Shown: piece after piece, positions 36,001 through 47,283 of the stretch
Position numbering within the stretch: the first letter of the stretch is position 1
Layout of the letters: each line of letters opens with the position of its first letter
DNA from: Galaxea fascicularis
Taxonomy: Eukaryota > Cnidaria > Anthozoa > Scleractinia > Euphylliidae
Direction: 5' to 3'
Assembly (NCBI GenBank): GCA_948470475.1
Contig: OX419342.1
Span: 27,768,354 to 27,832,353 of the forward strand
DNA: 64,000 nt
Translations under genes and position numbers: made by a program
The notes under the pieces: generated by a model
Databases searched by the model: none
The model's input: only the letters and a program-made list of their open reading frames with translations
Told to the model about the DNA's origin: nothing

Positions 36001-39000
36001 CAAAAAAGGAGTTATCCTGTACCTAAAATTTTAACTACAATTTTGGTGTTAAAATAACTCTCTATAATTACTGTGTATACGAGGCAACTACAAACTCATT
36101 GTTGAATAATCTAACTAAATGAATCATATGAAGTATTTTACATTCTTCTCCCTTGAAAACTGTCTCAGCTGCATGGTCCATACTTGGCGGCCCGCGGGTC
36201 CACGGATAACCGCTGACAAAGTCGGCAAAGGGTCTAAAAATTAAACGCACAGAATTGCATAGAATGCAAAGAACAGTCGCTTGCTAGAAGCTCAAAGTAC
36301 GACAATATGTACATCCTTCTCGGCTCTTACTAATGACTATACCTACTTGGACAGGTCAAAATAAATTTGCGTTAAATATTCACCAGCATCCGTTTTGTCA
36401 CTGTGGGCTCGGTTAAAAGTAAGGTGATAATTCAAACAGGCATGCGCACCGACTACTTGAGGGCAACCGGTTTCATACAACGGTTTAACTTGACGAGCCA
36501 ATTACAGCAAAGTCTCCTTTAGTTCCTAACACGTTGCTAAAAGACAGTATGCTGGGAAAGCAACGGACTGGTTTTGGTTCCAGAGCGAAGAGAGGCTACC
36601 TTTAGTTTTGAGAGATTCCTCCAACAAGCCCATTATGATACTACTGTCCTGGATTACGTAGTACTGGAACTTGCGAGATGTCTGTTGTAAGAGGAAAACA
36701 ACGGAGGTAAAAAATAAACTCATCAACAGCGCTATTCACCAGCAGAACAAACATGCTACTTGCGCGAAAGGGAAGAGAAAACATTGAACAGTTGCCAAGC
36801 GCGGGAAAACATGTAACCGCCGTAAAGTGCGTCAAAACAGTTCCTACCAATTAACGAACGAAAACATACAACCGCCACCAAGCGCGAAAAAACATATAGC
36901 CGCTGCACAGTGCGGCAAAACAGATGGCCGCCGTATCGGTAAAAAGGTCTAATACGGCGGCCATCTTGAATTCAGAGGAAATTATGGGATACCCAGGGGG
37001 CAGATAAGAAATAATTATAAAGAATACTGTGGCGTGATAACTTTTAACGATAATTTTTCGCTAACCATAGAAACCACTGCCAAATACCGTGAATGAAAAG
37101 ATGTAACGCTTGTAATATTTGTTTTAGAATATGAGAGACAAGCAGTAAAAGTTTATCCTGAAAGCTGTGTATACGATACATTTTGCAGCGCTTGCCCCCT
37201 CGGCAGCCCATAATTTCTCGGTCAAAACAATAGAATTCAAGATGGCCGCCGTATTGGTAAAAAGGTCTATTAACGAACGAAAACATACAACCGCTACCAA
37301 GCGCGGGAAACAAGCAAAACGTGGGATAACTCGCGTTTCAAGGTTTAGATTATGTTTATGTACCAGTTTTTCTCAAGTATACGGACCTTTGATGAGTCAG
37401 TTGGCCGAACATGATCTAGAACCCAGGCTTCGTCCAACAAAGAAGACAAGGAGGCTGGGCCACAAGGCGAAGGAAAAGCTCCCTGGTGAAGAAAAAAACC
37501 GACGATCAACTTACTGGCCCCGGTTGTTCAAACGTTGGATAGCGCTATCCATCGGATAAATCACTATCCAGCGGATAAGTAATGGGAAAGCTAATTGCAC
37601 TATCTACTAGACAGATAATTATCCGGTGGATAGCGCTATCCAGGCTTTGAACAACCGGGGCCTGGACTATATTTCACTATGAATGTCGATTATCACTGTA
37701 AAAATACGTTGCCTGGTCTTTGGATTAAGTTCAAAAGTTGCTCCTCTCGTTTTACAGAACTAAGATCAGTTTTACCCTCTTAGAAATGTTGAAAGGAAAT
37801 AAGCAGGGCAGTCTAAAAGTGGAAGTTAAAATGTTAAACATTCCAGTGTGAATTTAACCGTTCGCTTTGCTTTTCAATTAAATGGAAAAAAACAGTTCGT
37901 AAAGGCTGCCATTTAAAATTTCGCTTTTCTCATCGCTGACCCTTCTGAAGACTGCTTCGTTTTGTCCAGTTTACTGTGTTGTACAAAGTGGTTCAAACTT
38001 ATGAGTGTGACCATTGAAATGAAAGAATGGAACAATATAATACAATACGTTAAGTTTCCAGTGGTTTCATTATTTCCTGATTCTCGCAAACTATCATCCT
38101 TGCTTATGAGCAGGGAGCCTCTTGGAATGTTAGCTTTAATCGATAAACGCATGATCCGTTTGATAGACGACATACCAAGTGTTCCATGATGACAGTCAAG
38201 AGTCCTTCAGCTGCCTCTCGCACTCTGAACGAAACAGGTTTTAATTCCTTTTCACCTAAAATAATAATCATGCGCAATATATCAGGCTCATTATCAGGGT
38301 CAATAATATTCGCCGCTAAAGAAATGAGTTGGGGCATGAGAACGAGTTTTTCAAATTTATCGATTAGAAAAAATGTTTCTGCGTCATGAAAGACCCCTTA
38401 CCAACTCTGAGCTTGTTCAGTTCAGCAAAAAGATTCTGGAAATCGTGACAATTAGAGACTTTATCTGGTGAGAGGGGACGCACTTTTCGGAAAAGAGACA
38501 TTTGTATGGGGATTTCTTGATTTTTGAGGCGCCCTTTCACTTGGGAAACCATTTCGTTCAATTTGATTGATTTTCAGTAAAGACCGGATTCGCTGCCAGG
38601 CCCTTACTCGTTTCTCAAGTTAGCAATTAAATTGATGATGAATAGAGGTAACTGTCACATGTATGTTTGCTGTTTCTGTGCGCGAAATCAGAAGATAAAC
38701 CTCTTGTTCGTCTTATTTACGTATCTGTGCTGGAGTTTAAGTGGTTGACAACTTCATTGTGGAAGAAAAACAGAAACGGCCAAACTATACCTTTCAATCT
38801 GGGGATGGGTTCTGTTCCTGGCTGATGATCCTGAAAGATAGAAGTAGAAGTTAAAAATCATACTAAAATATTTTACATTTTAATTAGTGAACATTTATGC
38901 TCATTCCTGATCAAAGAGCAAAACTAGTATCGCACAAACATATGACTACTTTCATTTGTACTTTCGGTCACCTACGTTCAGCTGCAAACTTTTCCATTGG

Positions 39001-42000
39001 GTTAAATTCCAATTGAACGCTGCGAGGGGTCAACTCACCCTTGGAATTTCCTTGGACTTGCTGCCTGAAATTCCCAGCTCAACCACCTCCATAACAACAT
39101 GCAAACAACCCTACAAAATCCAACCAAACAGATAAATTTCGAGAGTGATGATGTTCATTTTATGAAGGAGAATGCTGATAATAATGTTATTGCTTTTACA
39201 CTTCATGATTGATACATCTATAACAGGTCACCCTAGCCCTATCCCGAAATATTAACGCAATTTAACTAGGGCCTAAACGTCGCCCTTTCTAAGACGAATT
39301 GAAAAGTTACAAATTGCCTTACTATAACTTAAGTAACGATTCACACAAGAACTATAGCAAACCCTACTGTTCTGCGGCAATGGCAATTTCCCCACATAGG
39401 ATATCGTTGATTTTAGGAAGAAAGCTGGAACTCTTGAATATTACCTAAATTTCTTTGTAGAACTAGACTAAGTGTACTTGGTTCAAATATAATTTAGGAA
39501 ATTTTTGTGCCTAACCAATCATAACTGCTAAACACAATAGCCACTAAATTTTGATGATTTGATGAAGTTCCCCCCACACAATTTCTTTTAAAAATTTGAT
39601 GTGGTGCAACGGCAGCACAGGTTATCTGAATCTTCAATTAATACTTAGTAAATGTGCCTTTAACCCTAACTTTTAAACATTTTTTGAGTTTTGACCAATG
39701 AGATTACTGGATTAAACAATGAAAAAAGTCAACATTCCATCGTGCATTGCCGTTTAGCGCTATAGTTCTTATGCGAATCATTTCTTAATCCAGAGTTCAA
39801 AAATTACATCTGCCCTACTAAAGGCTTGGTTACCAATGATGGTATCCACCCTCAATAATGGCAACGACCGTTTACGAAGGGGAAATAGGCCTCGCCACTA
39901 GAATCCACCGCTTGCGCACGAAAATCAATCTCACTCGAAACCCCAAGGGAGAGCTTGCTTGCAGGCTAGAAGTAACAAAAAAAAAAACCTTTCAAGCATA
40001 CCTGACTGTCTAGAAGCCATGGATGTGACATTATCCATGACTGAATGCAGCTAATTGCAGCAACAATCATGGAGTGCAGATCACGTGAATGATGAGTGGC
40101 TTTCTTATTGGCTTGGTAGGTTACATAATCACACAGCCAATGAATTGTACTCTTACATTCAGCTTGATCTAAAAAATCAGTAATACCACACTTCATAAGT
40201 TCTTATTCCAGGAGGTGTACAAAACAGGTCACTGTAGGACCAGACACTAGAGGCAACGTTGGTGAGGTAAAAGGCATATAAGGCACAAGTTTCAAGATTC
40301 AAATACAATGAGCACCATGTTGTACAGAGTGGGAAGAAAACTCGGAAATCTAGTTACTTAAAACATCCAAGTTTGACAAGTTTAAAATTAGTGTGGAGTT
40401 GAAGTAATTTGCAATAATTTGAATGTCTTGTAATCTATAAATAAATAAATAAATTTATGGAGTATAATGTCTGAAGATTTTCTGTAGAAAAACAATGCTA
40501 AAATTATAGTGTAATCGCAAAACAATAAAACTAACCCAGATGATCCATGCTGAGTTGTGCCAGACCAGACAGCAGCTCAAATGCAGCAAGGGTAATATGA
40601 AGATCAGATTTCCAGCGACTGCTTCTAATTACAACAAGCTTATTACACAGGAGATGAGTCAACTGTACAAACAAGCCTTGTATGGTTGACAGGTCTGGAA
40701 AAAAACACAATGAATAAAAGAGAGTCATCTTTGGCCCTCACACTTCCTTACACACCTGGAAATACAAGTTTGTCATGGAAAAGAGAACACTTGTGGTATT
40801 TGTGACCTTACACAAACCAATCCCTGGCTAATCCTTAAAGTTCATATTTTACAGTGGCAGCTTATGGTAGTGTTGGTAATCTGACTAGCAATCAGCTGAA
40901 TTACAGCTAATTACAACCAGATTGTTTCATGACACCGCATACCATACTGAAAAGACGGTTGACTAAATCCAAGTTGACCAACATTATCCACTTCCAAAGA
41001 GCTTGTCTCAGATATTGAACTACTGCCAGTGCTTGCACGACGACGTTGATCCTGAGGGGACTGTAGACGATCTGCTACTCTCACAGAGGCATCAGTCTGC
41101 TTAGGGGAAGAAATTCCTTGGGACTCAGCAATTTCACTATCCTGGATAAGTAGGGACACACCTACAAGATATATCAAGTACTTAAATAAATACTTAAATA
41201 CTTAATTGACCACTCCCCTAGAGGGGTTTTTCAGGGCCAATGAAACAAATAATACAAATGAAAACAACAGAGTTAAGAATCCCAACTGGCGGGAGGCAGC
41301 CAGTTGGCTATTTACAAGGATGACCGAGGAGTTGAACCAGGCACTCACCCAGAACAACTCCAGCTAGTGGTTAGAGCGGGATTTGAACCCGGGTCACCGC
41401 ATTGAAAACCAGTGCCCTAAACCACTCGGCCATCAAATTAACACATTAAGTAAATGTGCAATTCTTTGGACCTAGCTTACTGATTATTGAAACCTGCATG
41501 AGCTATGTCAACTGGCACAACAAACCTCCAAGCAAGATCTGAACATTGAATGAGTCATCTTCACACTGCAGAGCCTCTAACAGAAGCCGAATGAGTCTGG
41601 GTTTTAATGATAAGAACGTCAGAACCTTCTCTGAATCAGCACTGTCTTGGGTACCAGAATGCCTTTTCCTCCAAGCTGCTGTCATGTCTAAAACATTACA
41701 GAACGTATGTGTTTTAAAAAGTTGTTGTGACAAACTAATACATTCACAGGCCTACTCTCAAGGGCAGTATTTGATCTTGTTCCTACAAACAACTTTATAA
41801 TTAAGTTTTGACTCTAAAAATTATAAACACCTCAAGCACCCAACACCTTGTCTGCAATGCCTCGTATTTCTGTTTTCTCATGGAATACCAGGTTTGAGCT
41901 GGAGTATCATTGAACATTCTAGGTGACATAGCTGACTGTTAAAAAAAAGATTACTCTGAAGCCAACATCATGGAATGCTGGAGCAAGTGACCATAAAATT

Positions 42001-45000
42001 TAAAGAAGTGTGTTTATGAGAAAGCAAGGGAGTCAAATAGAGTGGACATTCTAGTTCCATAAAAGACAGACCCTGTATAACAAGTCCCTTGAATCATTAT
42101 TAATATTTGTGGCAGCACTTTTCTCAATCAAATTTATCAAACAGCTCACCTTTTATAGCAAGATCTTTAAAGTGTAGTGGCAAACACACCATGGATAAGA
42201 GCAAGTGAATAGCTGCCCTGCGAAGCTCAGTGGTAGAAACATGACACCTTGGTAAACAAAGAGAGCCATCAAAACAATTTTAGTGTAAAATTCCTCTGCT
42301 AACATAATAATGATAATATTATGTTACACATCACAACTGAAAACCTTGATGTATGCAAAAACCTTTGTCACATGAACCTAGTGTAATCCAGGCCTAAGCA
42401 CTTACAAGTCTTCTGTAGCAAAGTGGTTAAGTGTCTGCACTAGAGCATAAATTATTGTAAGGTCATCATGGGTGGAGAAAATTAAGAGCTGATGTTTTGA
42501 GAGTTAGCTCTTCATCAAAATAATGAAAGTCAAGCACTAAAATTAAAACCTAGGTGATTATTCATTTGAACTCTGTGCACCTTATTTGAATCTCCTTTCT
42601 TGGTAGCACCATCTCTAAAGCAGTGATCAGATGTGGTAACAACACTTGCACTCCTTGAAGATCAACTCTCAAAAGGTCAGCAGAATTGAGTAGGATACTG
42701 CATAGAACATGGCCTGAGCAAGACTAAAATAGAAAACAATGAAGATTTACTCAAGACTAAACACACCTTTGAAAAACACCATTATTTTAAAGGGTAGCAT
42801 CAAGACATAGAACCTCTGACTTCAAGTGTACTTTTTATCGCCTCACACTTCCCACTTCCTACAATGTACTTTTCCCTACCTGTACCTCACACCTGTACTG
42901 GTACTTAACACTTTCTCCATTCACTAGTTACTCATTTTCACTTCTCATTTCCCATTATCATTTCACACTTTTATTTTTGCATTTTTCAATCTCACTTTCC
43001 CCTCTCCACTTTCCAATTATCACTTTTCAAAACCACCACTCTGCAAAATAGTGACAGTAAGAATGGCAATGATGATGTTAACAATGATAAGCCTGATCTG
43101 TAACACAGCCACTTTGAATCTGAGAACATACTTAGTGTTTTAAGACAAAATTTAGTTATGGAATCCAATAGAAAACCACCAGTTGTCAACTTTAAACAGG
43201 TTTGAATTGGACAGGAAAGTACTTATCTATCCATCACAATAGTCAAATTATGTACACAGACCTATTACCACACTTGTACACAGCCACTTTGAATCTGAGA
43301 ACATACTTAGTGTTTTAAGACAAAATTTAGTTATGGAATCCAATAGAAAACCACCAGTTGTCAACTTTAAACAGGTTTGAATTGGACAGGAAAGTACTTA
43401 TCTATCCATCACAATAGTCAAATTATGTACACAGACCTATTACCACACTTAATGAAAGTATTAAATCATTCTTTTCAACATTAGTTAACTAACTGGCCTC
43501 CTCTCTCAGTCAATAAGTAAATACAGTGTGGTATGGTTCTTACCTCTGAGCGCAGTAGTCCAATTGCCAATGCTAAATAAAACCTGGAGAGATAGACAGG
43601 TCTAATCTCCTCCCCAGAACGATGGCTGCAGAAGATGCGACACAGGGCACCATAAGCTTCAGCACGTCCAGGCTCAAACCTGGTTTCCGGGCTGATTCCA
43701 CCCATTTGAAAGCTATAAAAGGAAAGAAATAAAAAAACCTAACTTTAATGCAATGCATTAAAGTAGTTTTAGTAAAAGTTCATAACAGGTAAGATGCTTG
43801 ACCTGAGCAATAATAATAATTATTATTATTACAAAGCTCATATAGTGCTTACATTACAGAGTATCCTGAAGCACTTTACAATATTAAAAGCTATATGTAT
43901 GTACATATGAAAGCACAACCTTAGAAAATTTACCCTTCTTTCCTCGTTAAAATCTCATGATTGTTCATAAGCAAGTCTAAATAAGAATAACAATAACATC
44001 AGAAACAAGCAACATCACATCTTTAGCTCATCACTATCCAGTCACATTCCCTTTATTGGAATAAGGAAAACAATGATCTATTATGGTTAAAAAATTCACT
44101 TACCCCATTTTGCTCGCTCCTATTACTTCAGATACAGAATTCTCAAGAAACCCATCATAGATCTTTCCAAGGGCCTTGAAGTTAGCTTGCATGTCCAGCT
44201 TGGCAAATGCAGCTTCAAAAAGCCATGCACCAAACAAATGCAGCACACTGTCTCCTGAGGGTTTATCATAACTTGACACTGGAGACCGTGGAAACAGAAA
44301 TGAAGTTGAAGGAATGCTTGTCAGTTCTGCATGAAAAGGGTCTAAATGTGGTATTCCAGTCGATGAAGAACCACTACTGTGTCTAGAAGGAACTGTCTGT
44401 GATCTTGTTACCATTCCCGTCACATCATTCAAGCCTAAAGCCAAGCCAATGCTCACTGCTCTCTGTTCACGCTTTTTTGCAGCAGTTGGGCTAGAACTTT
44501 TTACAGGCGCTGGAATTGGTATGTGCTTCACTGGCTCATCTAGTGTAGTTGTAATGCAAAGGAATGCATTTATGAGGACAGCAACACCTTTCATTGCTTG
44601 CAAGAAATTCTGTGGAAGGGTCTTCAAACAGGGAAGTGTGTCTGGTGAGATCACCTTTTCACTTGCCAGTGCAAATTCTTTGAATTTTGGGGTGTTACTA
44701 ATAACCTCTTTCTTACATAAGTCGACAGGATTTCCAATGATGTGAAGAATTCTGAACCAGCACTGGACAAGGCATTCATTGGCCAGTTTGGCAGGCAGTT
44801 GGACATCACTCTTCCTGTGTGGTATCAGAGGAAGAGGAAAACTGGGACCATATAAGTACTGTATCACTCGCTTGGTGAGTGAAAGGGAGGTTCTGCTCCA
44901 ATAATCAACCATTGCATTGTGATGCCGCCATGACACACAAAGTTCATGTAAAGTCTTCCACATTGAGGGTGCAGGAAAGTGATGACAACTAGCATGCAAC

Positions 45001-45596
45001 CATACCTCCAGCAGGACACTTATCAGTTTGTCACACAAGTGTTCTGCAAGTCCCCCTGATGTATATGGAGGAGAGAGAAGCATGTCATTTATAATCATCA
45101 AAAATTTCAGCAATGCCTCCCACATCAGTGAGGACATATTTGCTTCAGCTGCTGTAGTTTGAATCGTTTGCAATACTTTGATGCACAAGGAGGCTTGCAA
45201 AGCTAAATTGCCTTCCTCTCTGCGAACAAAAAGGTTGCGGAAGTGTTGGAAAATGTCTTTGGCATACTTCTCTGGGGACTTTAGCAAGGGTTCAGGAGTT
45301 CCTTTCTTGGGATTTGCCAAAGCAGACAGCCAGTCCAAATAAATGTTCACACAACCTTTCACAATTTCGCCATCGCTTTCAGTCATCTGAAGAGTTAGAC
45401 CATGGCACAGAACTTCCATAACCCAGTCCACCTCTCTGTCTGAATCCAGCGGCTCCAGCGTCCCTGGGTTCATAAAAGTTTTGACCACTGTGTGGGCCAC
45501 ATCCCTTCCTACGGAAGGAGGAAACTTGCACAAAACACTTCTGTTGTTACAGTCACGCTGAAGCGAGTGTCTCAGAGAAATCCACTCAGAATACAT
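30052..45596 (-). CDS. RALGAPB: Ral GTPase-activating protein subunit beta, complete
   Basis: Non-catalytic partner of RALGAPA; the heterodimer inactivates RalA/RalB. The 23 coding exons in gene order are 44104-45596, 43544-43712, 42581-42723, 42150-42247, 41526-41687, 40943-41161, 40536-40694, 40002-40201, 39039-39110, 38791-38830, 38176-38255, 37387-37482, 36600-36681, 36142-36233, 34558-34685, 34258-34345, 33988-34079, 33597-33669, 33109-33285, 32225-32812, 31876-32150, 30472-30588 and 30052-30169. They sum to 4761 nt (1586 aa; human about 1494) with every phase matching. Diagnostic segments: N-terminal [19 protein letters not shown]-like '[20 protein letters not shown]', [74 protein letters not shown], and C-terminal [14 protein letters not shown] with YSPPQVCRK. 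The C-terminal third is the Rap/Ral-GAP-like dimerisation region. An upstream in-frame Met (45639-45641) is less likely because an acceptor (tttttacgcag) precedes 45605, so the 5' UTR is probably spliced. The donor of exon 42581-42723 (GTGCAC) and acceptor of 40002-40201 are weak but phase-consistent. Confidence 0.93.
31229..31505. mobile_element. TIR element with CGGTTTT-word interior and 6-bp duplication
   Basis: 277 bp. The left end GAGGGGGGCATTGGG and the reverse complement of the right end GAGGGGGGCATAGGG match at 14 of 15. It is flanked by CTTGAA on both sides (31223-31228, 31506-31511). The interior is a degenerate array of 'cggtttt' / 'ttcggttttgg' words. It lies in the last part of RALGAPB, in the intron between 30588 and 31876. 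ORFs here are artefacts. Confidence 0.75.
35100..35194. repeat. Foldback element with 42-bp arms
   Basis: Arms 35100-35141 and 35153-35194 are inverted copies with three mismatches around an 11-bp loop. Ends are TACCCTG / CAGGGTA. All three differences are C-to-T or G-to-A at CpG. It lies in a RALGAPB intron. Confidence 0.85.
35745..36062. repeat. GAGTTA/TAACTC word-repeat region
   Basis: More than fifteen occurrences of 'gagtta', 'aactcc' and close variants in both orientations over about 320 bp. One longer module (aaaaaggagttatcctgtacctaaaattttaact, here abbreviated) occurs twice, near 35848-35873 and 36003-36032. The sequence can form many alternative stems. It lies in the RALGAPB intron between 34685 and 36142, and contains no coding signal. 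Confidence 0.7.
36845..37310. repeat. Rearranged duplicated block around 'gatggccgcc' modules
   Basis: 'gatggccgccgtat' followed by 'ggtaaaaaggtct' occurs at 36922-36950 and 37240-37269, with an inverted 'tacggcggccatcttgaatt' at about 36952-36972. 'aacgaacgaaaacatacaac' occurs at 36853-36872 and 37271-37290. The order of modules is swapped between copies, as in tandem insertions of one element family. It lies in RALGAPB introns. Confidence 0.65.
37516..37662. mobile_element. GGCCCCGGTTGTTCAA MITE, copy 2
   Basis: Same termini and interior (ggatagcgctatcc, 'cactatccagcggataagtaa') as 19768-19895, with an extra stretch of about 20 bp (ctagacagataattatc). It lies 33 bp upstream, in transcription direction, of RALGAPB exon 37387-37482. 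Confidence 0.85.
41204..41434 (-). mobile_element. tRNA-derived SINE, near full length
   Basis: On the minus strand the head (41434 downward) reads GATGGCCGAGTGGTTTAGGG, then CAATGCGG and a B box GGGTTCAAATCCCGC, as in a Ser/Leu-type tRNA. The body then matches 13561-13785, with a terminal hairpin CCCCTCTAGGGG and an AAGTATTTA tail. It lies in the RALGAPB intron between exons 40943-41161 and 41526-41687. The tRNA part lacks a matching acceptor stem, so it is a SINE rather than a tRNA gene. Confidence 0.8.
42800..43025. repeat. Pyrimidine-rich degenerate repeat
   Basis: 'cacttttcac', 'cacttccca' and 'tcatttcac' words recur with irregular spacing (TCACTTYYCAY-like). It is probably a decayed minisatellite or low-complexity intron sequence of RALGAPB. 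No function is claimed. Confidence 0.45.
43103..43450. repeat. Identical tandem duplication, 175-bp period
   Basis: 43103-43275 and 43278-43450 appear identical by eye over 173 bp, separated by two bases. They lie in RALGAPB intron 2 next to exon 43544-43712. Identity implies a very recent duplication or an assembly artefact. Confidence 0.85.
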
Positions 45597-46059
45597 ACCA
45601 AACCACTGCGTAAAAAGTGAAGAAAACGGGGTTTTACACAAAAGTCGTAAAGACCTTGGTCTCAGCTGGTTTAGCTAACCTCTGATCTTGCGGGTTGATC
45701 GAGTTACGTGTAGATCACTCTTTTTCACTCTTCCTAGCTGCCAGAGAAAAAGAATTTTTAGGTTGGCTGTGCAGTTCTATCCCTAGTGCTAACGTTATTG
45801 CCCTCTAATTAAAATGCAAATAGCTTTTTCGGGACCAAAACAAGAGGACGAGGTATCTGACAAACAACGCCATATTGTTTCTTTGCGGGAATGTCCGCTG
45901 GGCAGGATGATCCTGAACTGCAGTCATACAAAGAAAAAAATCGACAAGAACGTCATGCTAGCCCACATATAAGGCACTAATACATTGCAATCCTGCATAT
46001 ATAAATACACCAACTGACAAAAACACCTACCTCCAATAACACGCACTTACCTACAATTA
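45597..46059 (-). promoter_or_regulatory. RALGAPB 5' region
   Basis: The minus strand carries a 3' splice site (tttttacgcag) ending at 45606, nine bases before the presumed ATG, so a non-coding first exon should lie upstream. An AATATGGCG motif (plus strand 45868-45876) matches the ATGGCG element of the other promoters here and is a plausible start region. No donor was assigned with certainty. Confidence 0.45.
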
Positions 46060-46953
46060 TACTCACTTCTCTTCATTTGTACTCACGTACATTCACTTAT
46101 ACTCACTTACGTTCATAAATACTCACTTGCCTTCTATTATACTCACTTCTCTTCATTTGTACTCACTTGCTTGCATTTATACTCACTTGCTTGCATTTAT
46201 ACTCACTTGCCTGCACTTATACTCACTTGCCTGCATTTATACTGACTTGCCTCCATTTGTACCCACCTGCTTGCATTTGTACTCACTTGCCTGCATTAAT
46301 ACTCACTTGCCTGCATTTATACTGACTTGCCTCCATTTGTACTCACCTGCTTGCATTTGTACTCACTTGCCTGCATTTGTACTCACTTGCCTGCATTTGT
46401 ACTCACTTGCCTGCATTAATACTCACTTGCCTGCATTAATACTCACTTGCCTGCATTTGTACTCACTTGCTTGCATTTATACTCACTTGCCTGCATTTAT
46501 ACTCACTTGCCTGCATTTGTACTCACTTGCTTCCATTTATACTTACTTGCCTGCATTTATACTCACTTGCTTCCATTTGTACTCACTTGCTTGCATTTAT
46601 ACTCCCTTGCTTGCATTTATACTCACTTGCATTCATTTATACTCACATTCACTTATCTCACTTGCCTTCATTTATACTCACTTGCCTTCATTTATACTCA
46701 CTTACATTCACTTATACTCACTTGCATTCATTCATACTCACTTGCATTCATTTATATACTCACTTGCATTCATTTATGCTGACTTACCTTCATTTATACT
46801 CACTAACATTCACTTATGATCACTTGCCTTCATTTGTACTCACTTACACTCACTTATACTTACTTGCATTCATTTGTACTCACTTACAATCACTTATACT
46901 CACTTGCATTCATTCATACTCACTTGCATTCATTTATACTCCCTTGCCTTCAT
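46060..46953. repeat. 20-bp minisatellite
   Basis: About 45 imperfect copies of ACTCACTTGCCTGCATTTAT, with variants TTCATT and TTGCATT. The unit lacks stops in some frames, giving spurious ORFs of up to 230 codons whose 'protein' repeats CLHLYSLACIYTHLPAFILT. A remnant of the array continues at 47137-47152, after the inserted element. Confidence 0.9.
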
Positions 46954-46954
46954 T

Positions 46955-47136
46955 GAGGGTCCCCTATACTTTTTTCGTGAAACGTGATTTAGGTTTATTT
47001 GTCCATTCGTGATTCGTGATTGCCGATATTTGATTTTATCGTGAACGTGAACGAATTTTGGGAATTATCCGTGACGCGTGAACAGTCTCAATATTTTTAC
47101 GTGAATGCATTTTCCAAAGTGGTATAGCGGACCCTC
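46955..47136. mobile_element. TIR element inserted in the minisatellite
   Basis: 182 bp. The left end GAGGGTCCCCTATAC and the reverse complement of the right end GAGGGTCCGCTATAC match at 14 of 15. TTCATT flanks both sides (46949-46954, 47137-47142). Removing the element and one TTCATT restores a normal minisatellite unit. The interior repeats 'cgtgattcgtgatt' and 'cgtgaacgtgaacg' words. Confidence 0.8.
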
Positions 47137-47160
47137 TTCATTTATACTCACTGCATTCTC

Positions 47161-47241
47161 CATTTGGCGTGAAAATGTGCTCGCATATGTGTCCGAGGAC
47201 ATTATCTGTTCCGAGAAACGAATAGCTTCGCTCTCGGAAAA
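47161..47241 (+). repeat. Direct repeat left of the LINE fragment
   Basis: 'catttggcg.gaaaat' to 'ttcgctctcggaaaa' matches 48549-48627 with scattered substitutions, including the identical core 'gacattatctgttccgagaa'. The LINE fragment lies between the two copies. Confidence 0.75.
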
Positions 47242-47283
47242 CTTTAACTTTCGAGGAACTGATTATGTGCAAGGATAACTGAT

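Noticed and set aside
36068..36250. 60-codon minus-strand ORF over a RALGAPB exon
   Set aside because: It is the wrong frame. The shifted frame at 36142-36233 encodes the RALGAPB segment [18 protein letters not shown] with proper splice sites.
46060..46953. CRISPR-like regular repeats
   Set aside because: The repeats are contiguous without unique spacers and the genome is eukaryotic.
46127..47012. Plus-strand ORFs of 111-230 codons with a repeating LHLYSLACIYTHL peptide
   Set aside because: These come from the 20-bp minisatellite, which is stop-free in several frames; there is no codon-level conservation.
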